A stretch of DNA of 64,000 bases, from assembly GCA_963709505.1 (NCBI GenBank), contig CAVPXC010000029.1, positions 268,726 to 332,725 on the forward strand, written 5' to 3'. Both the position numbers and the translations under genes were made by a program. Position 1 is the stretch's first letter. Each line of letters starts with the position of its first letter. Source of the DNA: CAVPXC01 sp963709505. GTDB taxonomy: Bacteria > Chloroflexota > Anaerolineae > JAAEKA01. Shown here in pieces: positions 28,586 to 37,670 of the stretch. The notes below the pieces were generated by a model. The model had not been told where the DNA came from. It worked only from the letters and a program-made list of their open reading frames with translations, and did no database searches.

Positions 28586-29101
28586 ATGAACGCGGTTTCT
28601 GAAGTGAAAAGTCTCACTGGCATGACTGACGCGGTCTTGACCCAGGCGATAGAATACTGCACCCAGAAGGTGCGGCTTGACAATTCGCAGGCGGTAATAG
28701 ATCGCCTCAGGGAAGGTGATGGCCAGGTGTGCGAGTACTGCAACTACAGTTTGGCCAAGCAGGTGGCCGCATCCCTGGGCGCGTTGGATGAAAACGTTAC
28801 GGCAGCCTACCTCTATGATTATGATGCCCCGACCGAGGGCTTCTGCTTTGAGGAGATGGGGCGAGCGTTGCCGATTCATCTAATCGTCTGGGCCAAACGA
28901 AAGACAGCCGCCTTGAACGCGGTTGTGGAGACGTGGGACCGTGCTCTGACCCAGCGCTACGCCGAGGTGATCGGCGGGCATCAGCCAGCGCACCTGCTTG
29001 ACGTGCAAGTGGTTGACAGCGTCGACGTGGCGAAGCGCATCGGCTACGGCGCAATGCTTTCCTCGCTTCACCATCCACCTACCGAGGTTTGGAAACGGTA
29101 G
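28586..29101 (+). CDS. Hypothetical CxxC protein heading the redox operon, 171 aa
   Basis: A very strong Shine-Dalgarno (AAGGAGGTG). The protein is intact, soluble and has no signal peptide. A CxxC pair lies in GQVCEYCNYSLAKQVAASLG near residue 50. Other notable segments are VTAAYLYDYDAPTEGFCFEE and LPIHLIVWAKRKTAAL. I do not recognise the family. Being first in an operon of Fe-S and flavin subunits suggests a small metal- or redox-binding partner or regulator, but this is inference from position only. Confidence 0.6.
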   Translation: MNAVSEVKSLTGMTDAVLTQAIEYCTQKVRLDNSQAVIDRLREGDGQVCEYCNYSLAKQVAASLGALDENVTAAYLYDYDAPTEGFCFEEMGRALPIHLIVWAKRKTAALNAVVETWDRALTQRYAEVIGGHQPAHLLDVQVVDSVDVAKRIGYGAMLSSLHHPPTEVWKR

Positions 29102-29165
29102 AAAAGTCCGCAGCGTAATCCAGACCCTGGCAATTGGAAACAATTCATCCCAGGAGGATGGTGAC

Positions 29166-29645
29166 GTGATCGACTTCGAACCAAGGGAACTGGTTGAGGC
29201 AATAGGGCAGGACGCGGCAGATGTCTCTCTCATATCCGTACTGGAAGAGATCCAGGCCAAGTATCGCTACCTGCCCCGCGAGGCTATGATCCTGGTCGGC
29301 GAAGGGCTGGGGCTGCCGCTGAGCCAGGTGTACGGTGTGGCCACATTCTACAACGCGTTCAGCCTGCAGCGCCGCGGGCGGCACGGGGTATGCGTCTGCG
29401 TGGGCACGGCCTGTCACGTACGCGGCGCCCAGCCGGTGTTGAACCGGCTGGAGGAGACGCTGCACATCGAGCCTGGCGAGACCACGCCCGACTGGCAGTA
29501 TTCGCTGGAGACGGTCAACTGCCTGGGCGCGTGCGCCCTAGGCCCTATCGTCGTCGTCGACGGGAAGTATTCGGGGCAGATGCACGCCAAGAAAGTGGAT
29601 GACCTGCTGGCGCACATCGAGCAAGCAGACATGGCGGAGGCATGA
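29166..29645 (+). CDS. NuoE/HoxE-type [2Fe-2S] subunit
   Basis: A GTG start is chosen because AGGAGG lies at good spacing and homology begins here. About 159 residues. The N-terminal helical part (LISVLEEIQAKYRYLPREAM) and the thioredoxin-like [2Fe-2S] domain are present. Ligands lie in CVCVGTACHVRGA and VNCLGACALGPIV. The subunit forms the diaphorase module with NuoF, passing electrons from NADH-reduced FMN. The next gene starts 4 bases after its stop, so translational coupling is likely. Confidence 0.9.
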   Translation: MIDFEPRELVEAIGQDAADVSLISVLEEIQAKYRYLPREAMILVGEGLGLPLSQVYGVATFYNAFSLQRRGRHGVCVCVGTACHVRGAQPVLNRLEETLHIEPGETTPDWQYSLETVNCLGACALGPIVVVDGKYSGQMHAKKVDDLLAHIEQADMAEA

Positions 29646-29649
29646 GCCC

Positions 29650-32600
29650 ATGACACAATCCTCAGCAAAGAGGCTGAGCTCCCCTTCCGACCTGACGGCG
29701 CAACGAGAAGCCATCATCGCCAGTCGTGATCCCAATCGCACCTGTATCACGCTCTGCGGGGGCACTGGCTGTCGCGTCTACGGCAGCGAGAGGGTGCTCG
29801 ACGCTCTGCGGGCTGAGCTTGGCCGGAACGGCGCCACCGCCGATGTGCGCATGACCGGCTGTCACGGCTTCTGCGAGCAGGGGCCGCTGCTTGTGGTGCA
29901 GCCGCAGGGCATCTTCTACAAGTCCGTCCAACCGGAGGATGTGTACGAAATCGTCTCCAGGACGGCGGCCCGCAACGAGATCGTCGACCGCTTGCTCTAC
30001 ACCGATCCCATTACCGGAGAGAAGATCGCCCACGAGCACGATGTTCCCTTCTACGCCAGGCAGACCCGTCACCTGCTCGACCTCAACGGCCTGATCGACC
30101 CCACCAGCATCGAGGATTACATCGCCGCCGGCGGCTACGCGGCGCTGGCCAAGGTGCTGGACAACATGTCGCCCGAGGCAGTGATCGACGAGGTCACGAA
30201 GTCCGGGCTGCGGGGACGCGGCGGCGCCGGCTTTCCCACCGGGATCAAGTGGAAGCTCTGCCGCGCCGCTCCCGGCGACGTCAAGGTCGTGATCTGCAAT
30301 GCCGACGAAGGGGATCCGGGCGCTTACATGGACCGCAGCATCGTGGAAGGCAACCCCCACCGGGTGCTGGAGGGCATGGTCATCGGCGCCTATGCCATGA
30401 ACGCGGCGCAAGGGTTCGTCTACATCCGGGCCGAGTATCCGTTGGCGATCCAACACCTCAAAATCGCGCTGGCGCAGATGCGCGAACACGGCCTGCTGGG
30501 CGAGAATATCCTGGGATCAGGCTTCGGCTTTCGACATCCAGATCCGCATTGGCGCCGGGGCCTTCGTCTGCGGCGAAGAGACGGCGCTGATGGCCTCCAT
30601 CGAGGGACAGATCGGCGAGCCGCGCCAGCGCCCGCCCTTCCCCGCGCAGCGCGGGCTGTGGGGCCGGCCCACCAACATCAACAACGTCAAGAGCTGGGCC
30701 AACGTGCCGCTGATCATCGACAAGGGCGCCGATTGGTACGCCAGCATCGGCACCGAGAAGAGCAAGGGCACCGGCGTCTTCTCGATGGTGGGCAAGATCA
30801 ACAACACCGGCCTGGTGGAGGTGCCCCTGGGCATCAGCCTGCGGGAGCTGATCTACGAGATCGGCGGCGGCGTACCCGGCGGCAAGGCCTTCAAGGCCGC
30901 GCAGATCGGCGGGCCGTCGGGCGGCTGCATTCCGGCCGCACACCTGAACACCTCCATCGACTACGAATCGCTGGCCAGCCTGGGGGCCATCATGGGCTCC
31001 GGCGGCCTCGTCGTCGCCGACGAGGACACCTGCATGGTGGACCTGGCCCGCTATTTCATGAGTTTCACCCAGGAGGAATCGTGCGGCAAGTGCGTGCCCT
31101 GCCGGGTGGGCACCAAGGCCATGCTCGCGACGCTGGAGCGCATCTGCGCCGGGCGAGGCAAGCCGGGTGATATCGAGTACCTGGAAGAGATGGCGCAGGA
31201 GGTCAAAGCCTCCTCGTTGTGCGGCCTGGGGCAGACGGCGCCCAACCCGGTCCTGACCACGATCCGCTACTTCCGCGACGAGTACGAGGCGCACATTCAC
31301 GAGCAACGCTGTCCGGCCGGGGTGTGCACTGCGCTGGTGCGGGCCAAGTGCACCAACGCCTGCCCGGCCGAGGTGGACGTGCCCAGCTACGTCGCGCTGG
31401 TCGCCCAGGGACGCTACGCCGAGGCGCTGGCGATCCACCGAGAGCGCAACCCCTTCGTCCTGGCCTGTGGCCGCGTCTGCCCGGCATTCTGCGAGGCCAA
31501 GTGCCGCCGCTGCGAGCTGGATCAGCCCGTCGCCATCCGCCAGATCAAGCGCTTCATGGCCGACCACGAGCTCGAACGGCCCTGGACGCCGGCGCGTCTG
31601 GCCGAACCGAAGGAAGATCGGGTGGCCATCGTCGGCTCCGGGCCGGCCGGCCTGACTGCGGCGCTGCGCCTGGCTCAGCAGGGCTATCCCGTCACCGTCT
31701 TCGAGGCGCTGCCCATTGCCGGCGGCATGATGGCCGTCGGCATCCCCGAATATCGGCTGCCCCGCGAACATCCTCAACATCGAGATCGAGAATATCAAAC
31801 GGGCCGGAGTCGAGATCAGGCTGAACACGGCGCTGGGCAAGGACTTCACCCTGGATGACCTGCTTGAGAGCAGACGGCTACAAGGCCGTCATCCTGGCCA
31901 TCGGCGCGCACAAGAGCCGCAAGCTGGGTGTGCCGGGCGAGGAGATGACGGGCGTCTACCACGGCGTCAAGTTCCTGCGCGACATCGCGCTGGGTCAGGC
32001 GCCTGATCTGACCGGCAAACGCGTGGCGGTCGTCGGCGGCGGTGACGTGGCCATCGACGCGGTGCGCTCGGCCTGGCGGCTGGGCGCCGGCGAGGTGCAC
32101 CTGGTCTACCGCCGCAGCCGCGGCGACATGCCCGCTCACGCCGTCGAGGTGCAGGGCGCGGAGAAGGAAGGCATTCAGTTCCACTTCCTGACCACCCCCA
32201 GCCGGGTGATCGGCAACGGCCACGTGACTGCGGTCGAACTGATACGCCAGCGATTGGCTGATTTCGACACCGGCGGCCGCCGTCGTCCGGTATCGATCCC
32301 CGGCTCGGAGTTCACGCTGGAGGTGGACGTGCTGATCCCGGCGATTGGCCAGGATCCGGACCTGTCCTGGATGGACGGCGACAGCGCCGTCGAGACCAGG
32401 CGCAACGGAACCTGCGTGGTCAACGACGGATTGGCTACCAACCGGCCTGGCGTCTTCGCTGCCGGCGACTTCACCCTGGGGCCGGCCACTGTCATCGAAG
32501 CGGTGGCGCAGGGCAACCGCGTCGCCGACACGGTGGCGCACTATCTGCGCACCGGCAGCACCGAGCTGGTGGCGGTCAAGCATGGCTACGATTTCGTCGA

Positions 32601-32853
32601 GCAGACCTTCGATGCGGCGCAGGCTACCGCGGCCGTCCGACCGCAGACGTGGGAGATCCCGGTAAGGGAGCGGCGCGGCAACTTCGACGAGGTCGAGCTG
32701 CTGTTCGACGAGGCGACCATCCAGGCGGAGTGCAAGCGTTGTCTGCGCTGCGACCTGGAATGGCTGGATGTGCTGGGGTTGGCGCACGCCCCGGTCCCGG
32801 ACCGGCTGCTGAGCACCGAACGTCCTGTCCCGAGCGAACGGAGGGCCGCATGA
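29650..32853 (+). CDS. NuoF-GltD fusion: NADH/FMN diaphorase joined to NAD(P)H/FAD oxidoreductase (frameshifted)
   Basis: About 1068 codons. Residues 1-130 are a thioredoxin-like ferredoxin (CITLCGGTGCRVYG, MTGCHGFCEQGPLLVVQP). A NuoF core follows: GLRGRGGAGFPTGIKWKLC, CNADEGDPGAYMDRSIVEGN, an SLBB part and the 4Fe-4S motif ESCGKCVPCRVGT with SSLCGLGQTAPNPV. The C-terminal half is GltD-like. It has Fe-S cysteines in CTNACPAEVDVPSYVALV and CGRCP-type surroundings (ACGRVCPAFCEAKCRRC), FAD site VAIVGSGPAGLTAALRLAQ, NAD(P)H site VAVVGGGDVAIDAVRSA and GVFAAGDFTLGPATVIEAV. It would link NADH, NADPH and Fe-S carriers on one chain. Frame breaks lie near 30525, 31765 and 31860. Its stop overlaps the next start (ATGA). 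Confidence 0.85.
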
Positions 32854-33548
32854 TCACGTTGACGATAGACGGCCAGGAGATTCAGGTCAAGGAAGGCCGC
32901 ACGATCCTGGAAGCGGCGAGGCAGCACGGCCCGGTGGCCATCCCCACGCTCTGCTACCACGAGGCGCTGGCGCCCTTTGCCGCCTGCCGCATGTGCCTGG
33001 TCGAACTTGAAAATCGCCGCGGTGGACAATTGGTGCCGGCGTGTGCCTATCCATGTGAGGAAGGGCTGATCGTGCGCACCAACTCGGAGAAGGTGCGCCG
33101 CTCGCGGCGCATGACCATCGAGCTGCTGATGGCCTCGGCGGCCCACGTTCCCCTGATCCGGGCCATGGCCGAGGATCTGGGCGTCGACGAGCCCCGCGCT
33201 ACACCACTGAGCCGGACGACTGCATCCTGTGCGGCCTGTGCGTGCGGGCCTGCGACGAGATCGTCGGCGTGCACGCCATCAGCCTGGTCAACCGCGGCAT
33301 CGAGAAACGGGTCAGCACACCCTTCCGCATTGCCTCCAATGTCTGCATCGAGTGCGGCACCTGCGTCCTGGTCTGCCCGACCGGCGCCATCACCCTGGCG
33401 GACATCACCGGGACCACGGCGGCCATGCGGCGCATGCTCTGGGAGTCGGAGTCGACGGCGATGGACTGCCGGGTCTGCGGCGACTACTTACCAGGAGCGG
33501 CAGTTTGCCGACATCGCTGTCGTATTGGCGCAGGAGGCAGTGCCATGA
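32850..33548 (+). CDS. NuoG/HoxU-like Fe-S subunit (two compensating frameshifts)
   Basis: About 233 codons overlapping the previous stop by 4 bases. The N-terminal [2Fe-2S] ferredoxin domain (MITLTIDGQEIQVKEGRTIL, PTLCYHEALAPFAACRMC, PACAYPCEEG) is followed by the NuoG-type Cys/His region and two [4Fe-4S] motifs: CILCGLCVRACDEIVGVHA and CIECGTCVLVCPTGAI. The frame shifts near 33195 and returns near 33485. There is no molybdopterin or hydrogenase domain, so it is an electron wire, as in HoxU/HydB-type complexes. Its end overlaps the HdrA start (ATGA). Confidence 0.82.
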   Translation: MITLTIDGQEIQVKEGRTILEAARQHGPVAIPTLCYHEALAPFAACRMCLVELENRRGGQLVPACAYPCEEGLIVRTNSEKVRRSRRMTIELLMASAAHVPLIRAMAEDLGVDEPRATPLSRTTASCAACACGPATRSSACTPSAWSTAASRNGSAHPSALPPMSASSAAPASWSARPAPSPWRTSPGPRRPCGACSGSRSRRRWTAGSAATTYQERQFADIAVVLAQEAVP

Positions 33549-35650
33549 GCGACTCCGAGGCTAGGCGTTTTCATCTGCGACTGCGGCGACCAGATAGCCT
33601 CTACCTGGATACGGCCTGCCTGGGGCAGGGCGCACAAGAGCTGCCGGGCGTAGCCTTCACCCAGCGGCTGAGCTACTCCTGCTCGCCGGATGGCGTGGAG
33701 GCCATCGCTCGGCCAGCCAACAAGCAGGCCTCGACTGGTGTGCTGGTGGCCGGCTGCACCCCGCGCCTGATGGCGAAGCACTTCCAGGCGGCTTGCCAGC
33801 AGGCCGGCCGGGACAGCGACCTGGTCGAGATGGTGGACATCCGCGAGGGCTGCGCTTGGGTGCATCAGGACGAGCCCGCATCTGGCCACAGCCAAGGCGC
33901 TGGACGTGATCCGCATGGGCGTGGCCCGCAGCGCGCTGCGCCAGCCGCACCAGCCGGTCAGCGCCGAGGTGGCGTCCGGCGTGCTGGTCATTGGCGGCGG
34001 CGTGGCCGGCATGACGGCCGCGCTGACGCTGGCCAACGCCGGCCAGCCGGTCACGCTGGTCGAGCGGGAGGCGGCGCTGGGCGGCATGCTGGCCGAAGTG
34101 CACACACGTCCGCCCGACCGGCGCAACGCAATGGCCTGGCCAGCTGATCGAGGCGGTGGCCGGCCACCCCGAGATCGAGGTGCTGCTGCACAGCCAGGTG
34201 ACGGATGTCTCCGGCACAGTTGGGCGCTACACGGTCAGCCTTACCCACTCCGGGCGCTGCACGGCAGCGGCAAGTTTCGACGTCGGCGCCATCGTCGTCG
34301 CCACCGGCGCGCAGGCTGTTGCAGCCGTGGGGCCAACTATCCGCTACGACGGCAAGCGATGTGGTGACCCAACAGCGAGTTCGAGCGCGAGCTGCGCGAT
34401 GCAGCGCCGCCCTGCCAGCGTCGTCATGATCCTCTGCGCCGGGCAGCGCAACGAGGCTGTGCCCTACTGTTCCGGCGTGTGCTGCCTGGGCGCGCTGCAG
34501 CAGGCGCTGGCGGTCAAGGCAGCTAACCCGCAGGCCCGCATCACCGTCCTCTTCCGTGACCTCAATCTGCAAGGCGACAAAAGCGGCGAGAAGACATTGC
34601 TTGAGGCGCGGCGGGCCGGCGTGCAGTTCATCCGCTACACGCCGTCGTCGCCTCCGCAGGTGACCGACGATGGCGTCGATGTCTGCGATGCGCTGACTGG
34701 CCGATCCTGCCACGTGCCTTGCGAGCGGGTCGTGCTGGCCACACCGCTGGTTCCGCAGCCTGACGCCAGCGTCCTGGCCCATCTGCTGGGCATCGCACAG
34801 GACGAGCATGGCTTCTTCCCCGAGGTGCGCTACCGGCTGCGGCCCGAAGAGCTACGCCGAGCGGGGCATCTACGTATGCGGCGCGGCCCATCATCCCGGT
34901 TGACCGGCCGAGGCTGAGTTGGAGGCCATCAGCGCGGCGTTCAAGGCGCTGCGCCACCTGCGGGCCGGCCAGGTCACCAACGCAGCGCCGGTTGCCAAGG
35001 TCGACGCGGCGCTGTGCACGGGTTGCGCCAACTGCGTGGAACCCTGCCCCTTCGACGCCATCGCCATGCACCAACGATCCGAGGCGGTGGATCTGGCGCA
35101 GATCGATCCTCTGCTGTGCACCGGTTGCGGCAACTGCGTTGTCGTCTGCCCGGTCAAGGCCATCAGCCAGCCGGTCGACAACGATGCGCAGGTGCTGGCC
35201 CAGATCGAGGCAGCGCTGGCGACCACGAATGGGGCCACGAAGGGCAAAGCGACCAATGGGTCAGGTCCCACCCAGCTGCGCATCCTGGTCTTTGGCTGTG
35301 AGTGGAGCAGCCACGCTGCCGCCGAGCTGGCCGGCGCCAACCGGTTGAGCTATCCGGTGGAAACGCGCCTCATCCGAGTGCGCTGCTCAGCCCGCTTCGA
35401 TCCGATTCATATTCTGTGGGCCTTATTCAACGGCGCCGATGGTGTTTTTCTGGGCGCTTGTGCGCCGGGTGACTGCCATTACATCGACGGCAACCGGTAC
35501 GCTCAGGAACGTTACACCATGTTGCGCGGCCTGCTGGCCAAAAGCGGCTTCGACCCCCGTCGCCTGCGTCTGGAATGGATCGTCCCGGACGATCCGCACG
35601 ATTTCGTGTCGAAGGTTTCCAGCTTCACGGATCTGGTGAGGAAGCTGTGA
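33545..35650 (+). CDS. hdrA: HdrA-MvhD fusion: flavin-based electron-bifurcation-type subunit (frameshifted)
   Basis: About 700 codons. The HdrA part contains VLVAGCTPRLMAKHFQAACQ, LVEMVDIREGCAWVHQDEP, the FAD site VLVIGGGVAGMTAALTLANA and the Cys cluster AVPYCSGVCCLGAL. Two [4Fe-4S] motifs follow (CTGCANCVEPCPFDAI, CTGCGNCVVVCPVKAI). The last 130 residues are MvhD/FlpD-like (ILVFGCEWSSHAAAELAG, GADGVFLGACAPGDCHYIDG). HdrA homologues carry the bifurcating FAD in heterodisulfide reductases and Flx-Hdr complexes, and MvhD is the [2Fe-2S] entry point. Frame breaks lie near 33870, 34125, 34345-34400 and 34855. No HdrB or HdrC gene is present, so the acceptor is probably not a disulfide. Confidence 0.82.
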
Positions 35651-35741
35651 CTGGTGATTGGTAGATTGGGAAATTGGTGAATTGGTCGCGTGCGCAACCA
35701 CCAATCTACCGACTTACCAATCTACCAATCACCAATCACCG
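35651..35741. repeat. Inverted 8-mer (GATTGGTA) array between HdrA-MvhD and FrhB genes
   Basis: Starting at the base after the stop codon, GATTGGTAGATTGGG-type units run rightward. After a short GC-rich loop (TCGCGTGCGCA) their complement (CCAATCTACC... CCAATCACC) runs up to 11 bases before the Shine-Dalgarno of the next gene. The transcript could fold into one long hairpin bridging stop codon and ribosome site. The same unit appears at 58023-58191. Confidence 0.7.
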
Positions 35742-35767
35742 GAGTAGTCCGAAGAGGAGAACAACAC

Positions 35768-36939
35768 ATGTCCACGAGACTGCAACAGGAAGTATGGGCC
35801 TTGCAACGTTGCTCCGGCTGCGGGGTGTGCGTGGCGGCCTGTTCCAAGGGAGTGCTCTATTGGGATGGGGAGCAGCATCCACTGCTTGAGGAGCGCAAGA
35901 AGGCGCTGGGCCTGACGCGCATCCGGTTGCGCACCTGCGAGGTCTGTGAGAAGTTCTGTGAGTTGAGCTGTCCCCGCCTGGTAGACTGGACTCCGATGGA
36001 GCCGCGCGCGATGGTCTCGGCGCGGTCGGCTGGGGTGATCAAAAGTGGCGCGCCCAACGACGTCATCCAGGCGCTGTTGGTGGCCGCTCGCTCGGCCGAC
36101 CTGATCGACGGCGTGGTCATGCTGGACATGGATCAATGGACGCTGGAGCCGGTCGCCCGCGTGGCCACGACCGTGCATGAGATCGTCAGCAGCGTCGGGA
36201 TGCAATATCTCTGGGCGCCGGTGCTCAGCGTGCTGAACGAGGCCATCTTTGAGCTGGGGCTGACCAGGCTGGCCGTCGTCGGTCCTCCCTGCGTGGCCGA
36301 GGGCGCGCGCCGGATGATGAACACCGAGCACGAGCGCCTGTGGCCCTACCGGGAGGCGATTCGCCTGACCATCGCCTCCTTCTGCACCGGTATGTACATG
36401 CCGGACATGGTGACCGAGCTGCTCGAGAAGGGCAAAGGCATCCCCCGGCAGCAGATCCGCAGCCTGACCACCTCGGTGACGGATGGCACCCTGACGGTGA
36501 CATTGTGGGATGGCGCAGAGCAGGCGATCCCTCTCACCGACGTGGAGCCTTTCACCCGCAGCGGCTGCGGCAGTTGCGACGACTACCTGGGCGAGTCGGC
36601 TGACCTGGCCGTCGGGACCGTCGGCGCACTGCCAGACCACGCCACCGTCATCACCCGCACGCCTGTGGGCGAGGTCTTCGTTCAGAATGCTCGCCGCTTT
36701 GGCCTGCTGGAAACCGATCGATCAGGTGGACGAAGCGCTGCTAGCTGCGGCCAAGGAGGCCAAGGACCGGCGGGCGCGTGCCCAGGCTTTCGATGAGTTC
36801 CGCATCCTGATGTTGGACGCCTTGAGCGACCCCTGCCAAGCGGACCCGGGTCAGGAAACTATTCGCCGGTCTCTATGGCGCCTCGCAAGTGGCAGCCACG
36901 AAGAAGGAGGTAGGCAATGTCTCTTGTGGTGGATGCTAG
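35768..36939 (+). CDS. FrhB/FdhB-family Fe-S flavoprotein subunit (two late frameshifts)
   Basis: ATG after AGGAG. The N-terminal 4Fe-4S motif CSGCGVCVAACSKGVL is followed by a second Cys group RTCEVCEKFCELSCPR. The FrhB-type flavin domain has RLAVVGPPCVAEGARRMMN and FTRSGCGSCDDYLGESADLA. Members pass electrons between F420 or NAD(P)H, FAD and Fe-S clusters. In methanogens a homologue accompanies the glutamate-synthase-like GXGXG and FMN subunits, as here. Breaks near 36718 and 36838 scramble the tail; if corrected, the protein runs to TAG at 36937-36939 and overlaps the next gene by about 20 bases. Confidence 0.78.
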
Positions 36940-37571
36940 CGGACGCGATCTGCGCTCCGTCAACACGGAACTGAAGCAGGCGATCGCCGAAGGACCTGTG
37001 CTCGTCCATGAGGCCGCCCATCTGCATGGCCTGGTGGCCGGGTTCAAGAGCGGCGAGGTGATCATCGACGAGGACAGCGGCGACTACCTGGGCGTCCTGA
37101 ACGACGGGGCGACCATCCGGGTCAACAAGAACGCCGGTCGCTACTTGGCCGACAGTATGACCCACGGCAGCGTGATCGTCGAGGGTGATGCCGGCTATGG
37201 TGTCGGGGCCTACTGCTACGGCGGTATCGCTGATCGTCAAGGGCAATGCCGGCGACTTCACGGCCGTGATGAACAAGGGCGCCACCATCATTGTCAAAGG
37301 AAACGTGGGCGACGACGTCGCGACCTTTATGCTTGCTGGCGATCTGGTCATCGTGGGCAACGCCGGCAAGAACCTGGGCAATTATCTCATCCGAGGCAAC
37401 ATCTACATCGGCGGCGAGTGGGAGAGCCTGGGGCACAACACGCTGCTGGAGCAGATGTCGCCGGACGACTACGCCAAGCTGCGCGGCTATTTCGACGAAT
37501 ACGGCATCGAGGCCGACCCGACGACCTTCAAGAAGATCGTCCGCCGGTCAGAAAAGCCGTTTTACAAATAA
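36917..37571 (+). CDS. GXGXG-domain subunit (glutamate synthase alpha C-terminal type), one frameshift
   Basis: ATG after AAGGAGG. About 218 codons of right-handed beta-helix repeats: HLHGLVAGFKSGEVIIDEDS, GDYLGVLNDGATIRVNKNAG, GDFTAVMNKGATIIVKGNVG and GNYLIRGNIYIGG. These repeats are typical of the glutamate synthase C-terminal domain and of formylmethanofuran dehydrogenase subunit C. The frame shifts near 37225 in the YGG segment. In glutamate synthase this domain is structural and helps to position the ammonia channel. As a free subunit next to the FMN subunit it follows the archaeal split arrangement. Confidence 0.85.
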
Positions 37572-37670
37572 CAGCCAGGGCTTACGCACAATGCGTGGTC
37601 GAGTAGGCGTCTGCGCCGCAGCGAGACCCGTCTTGCGCCGCCCCCGGCAGAATGGAGAAGGAGAACGACG

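Noticed and set aside
37593..37640. Third copy of the GGTCGAGTAGG element
   Set aside because: Only about 20 bases resemble one end. There is no partner arm, so it is mentioned only as a possible relic.
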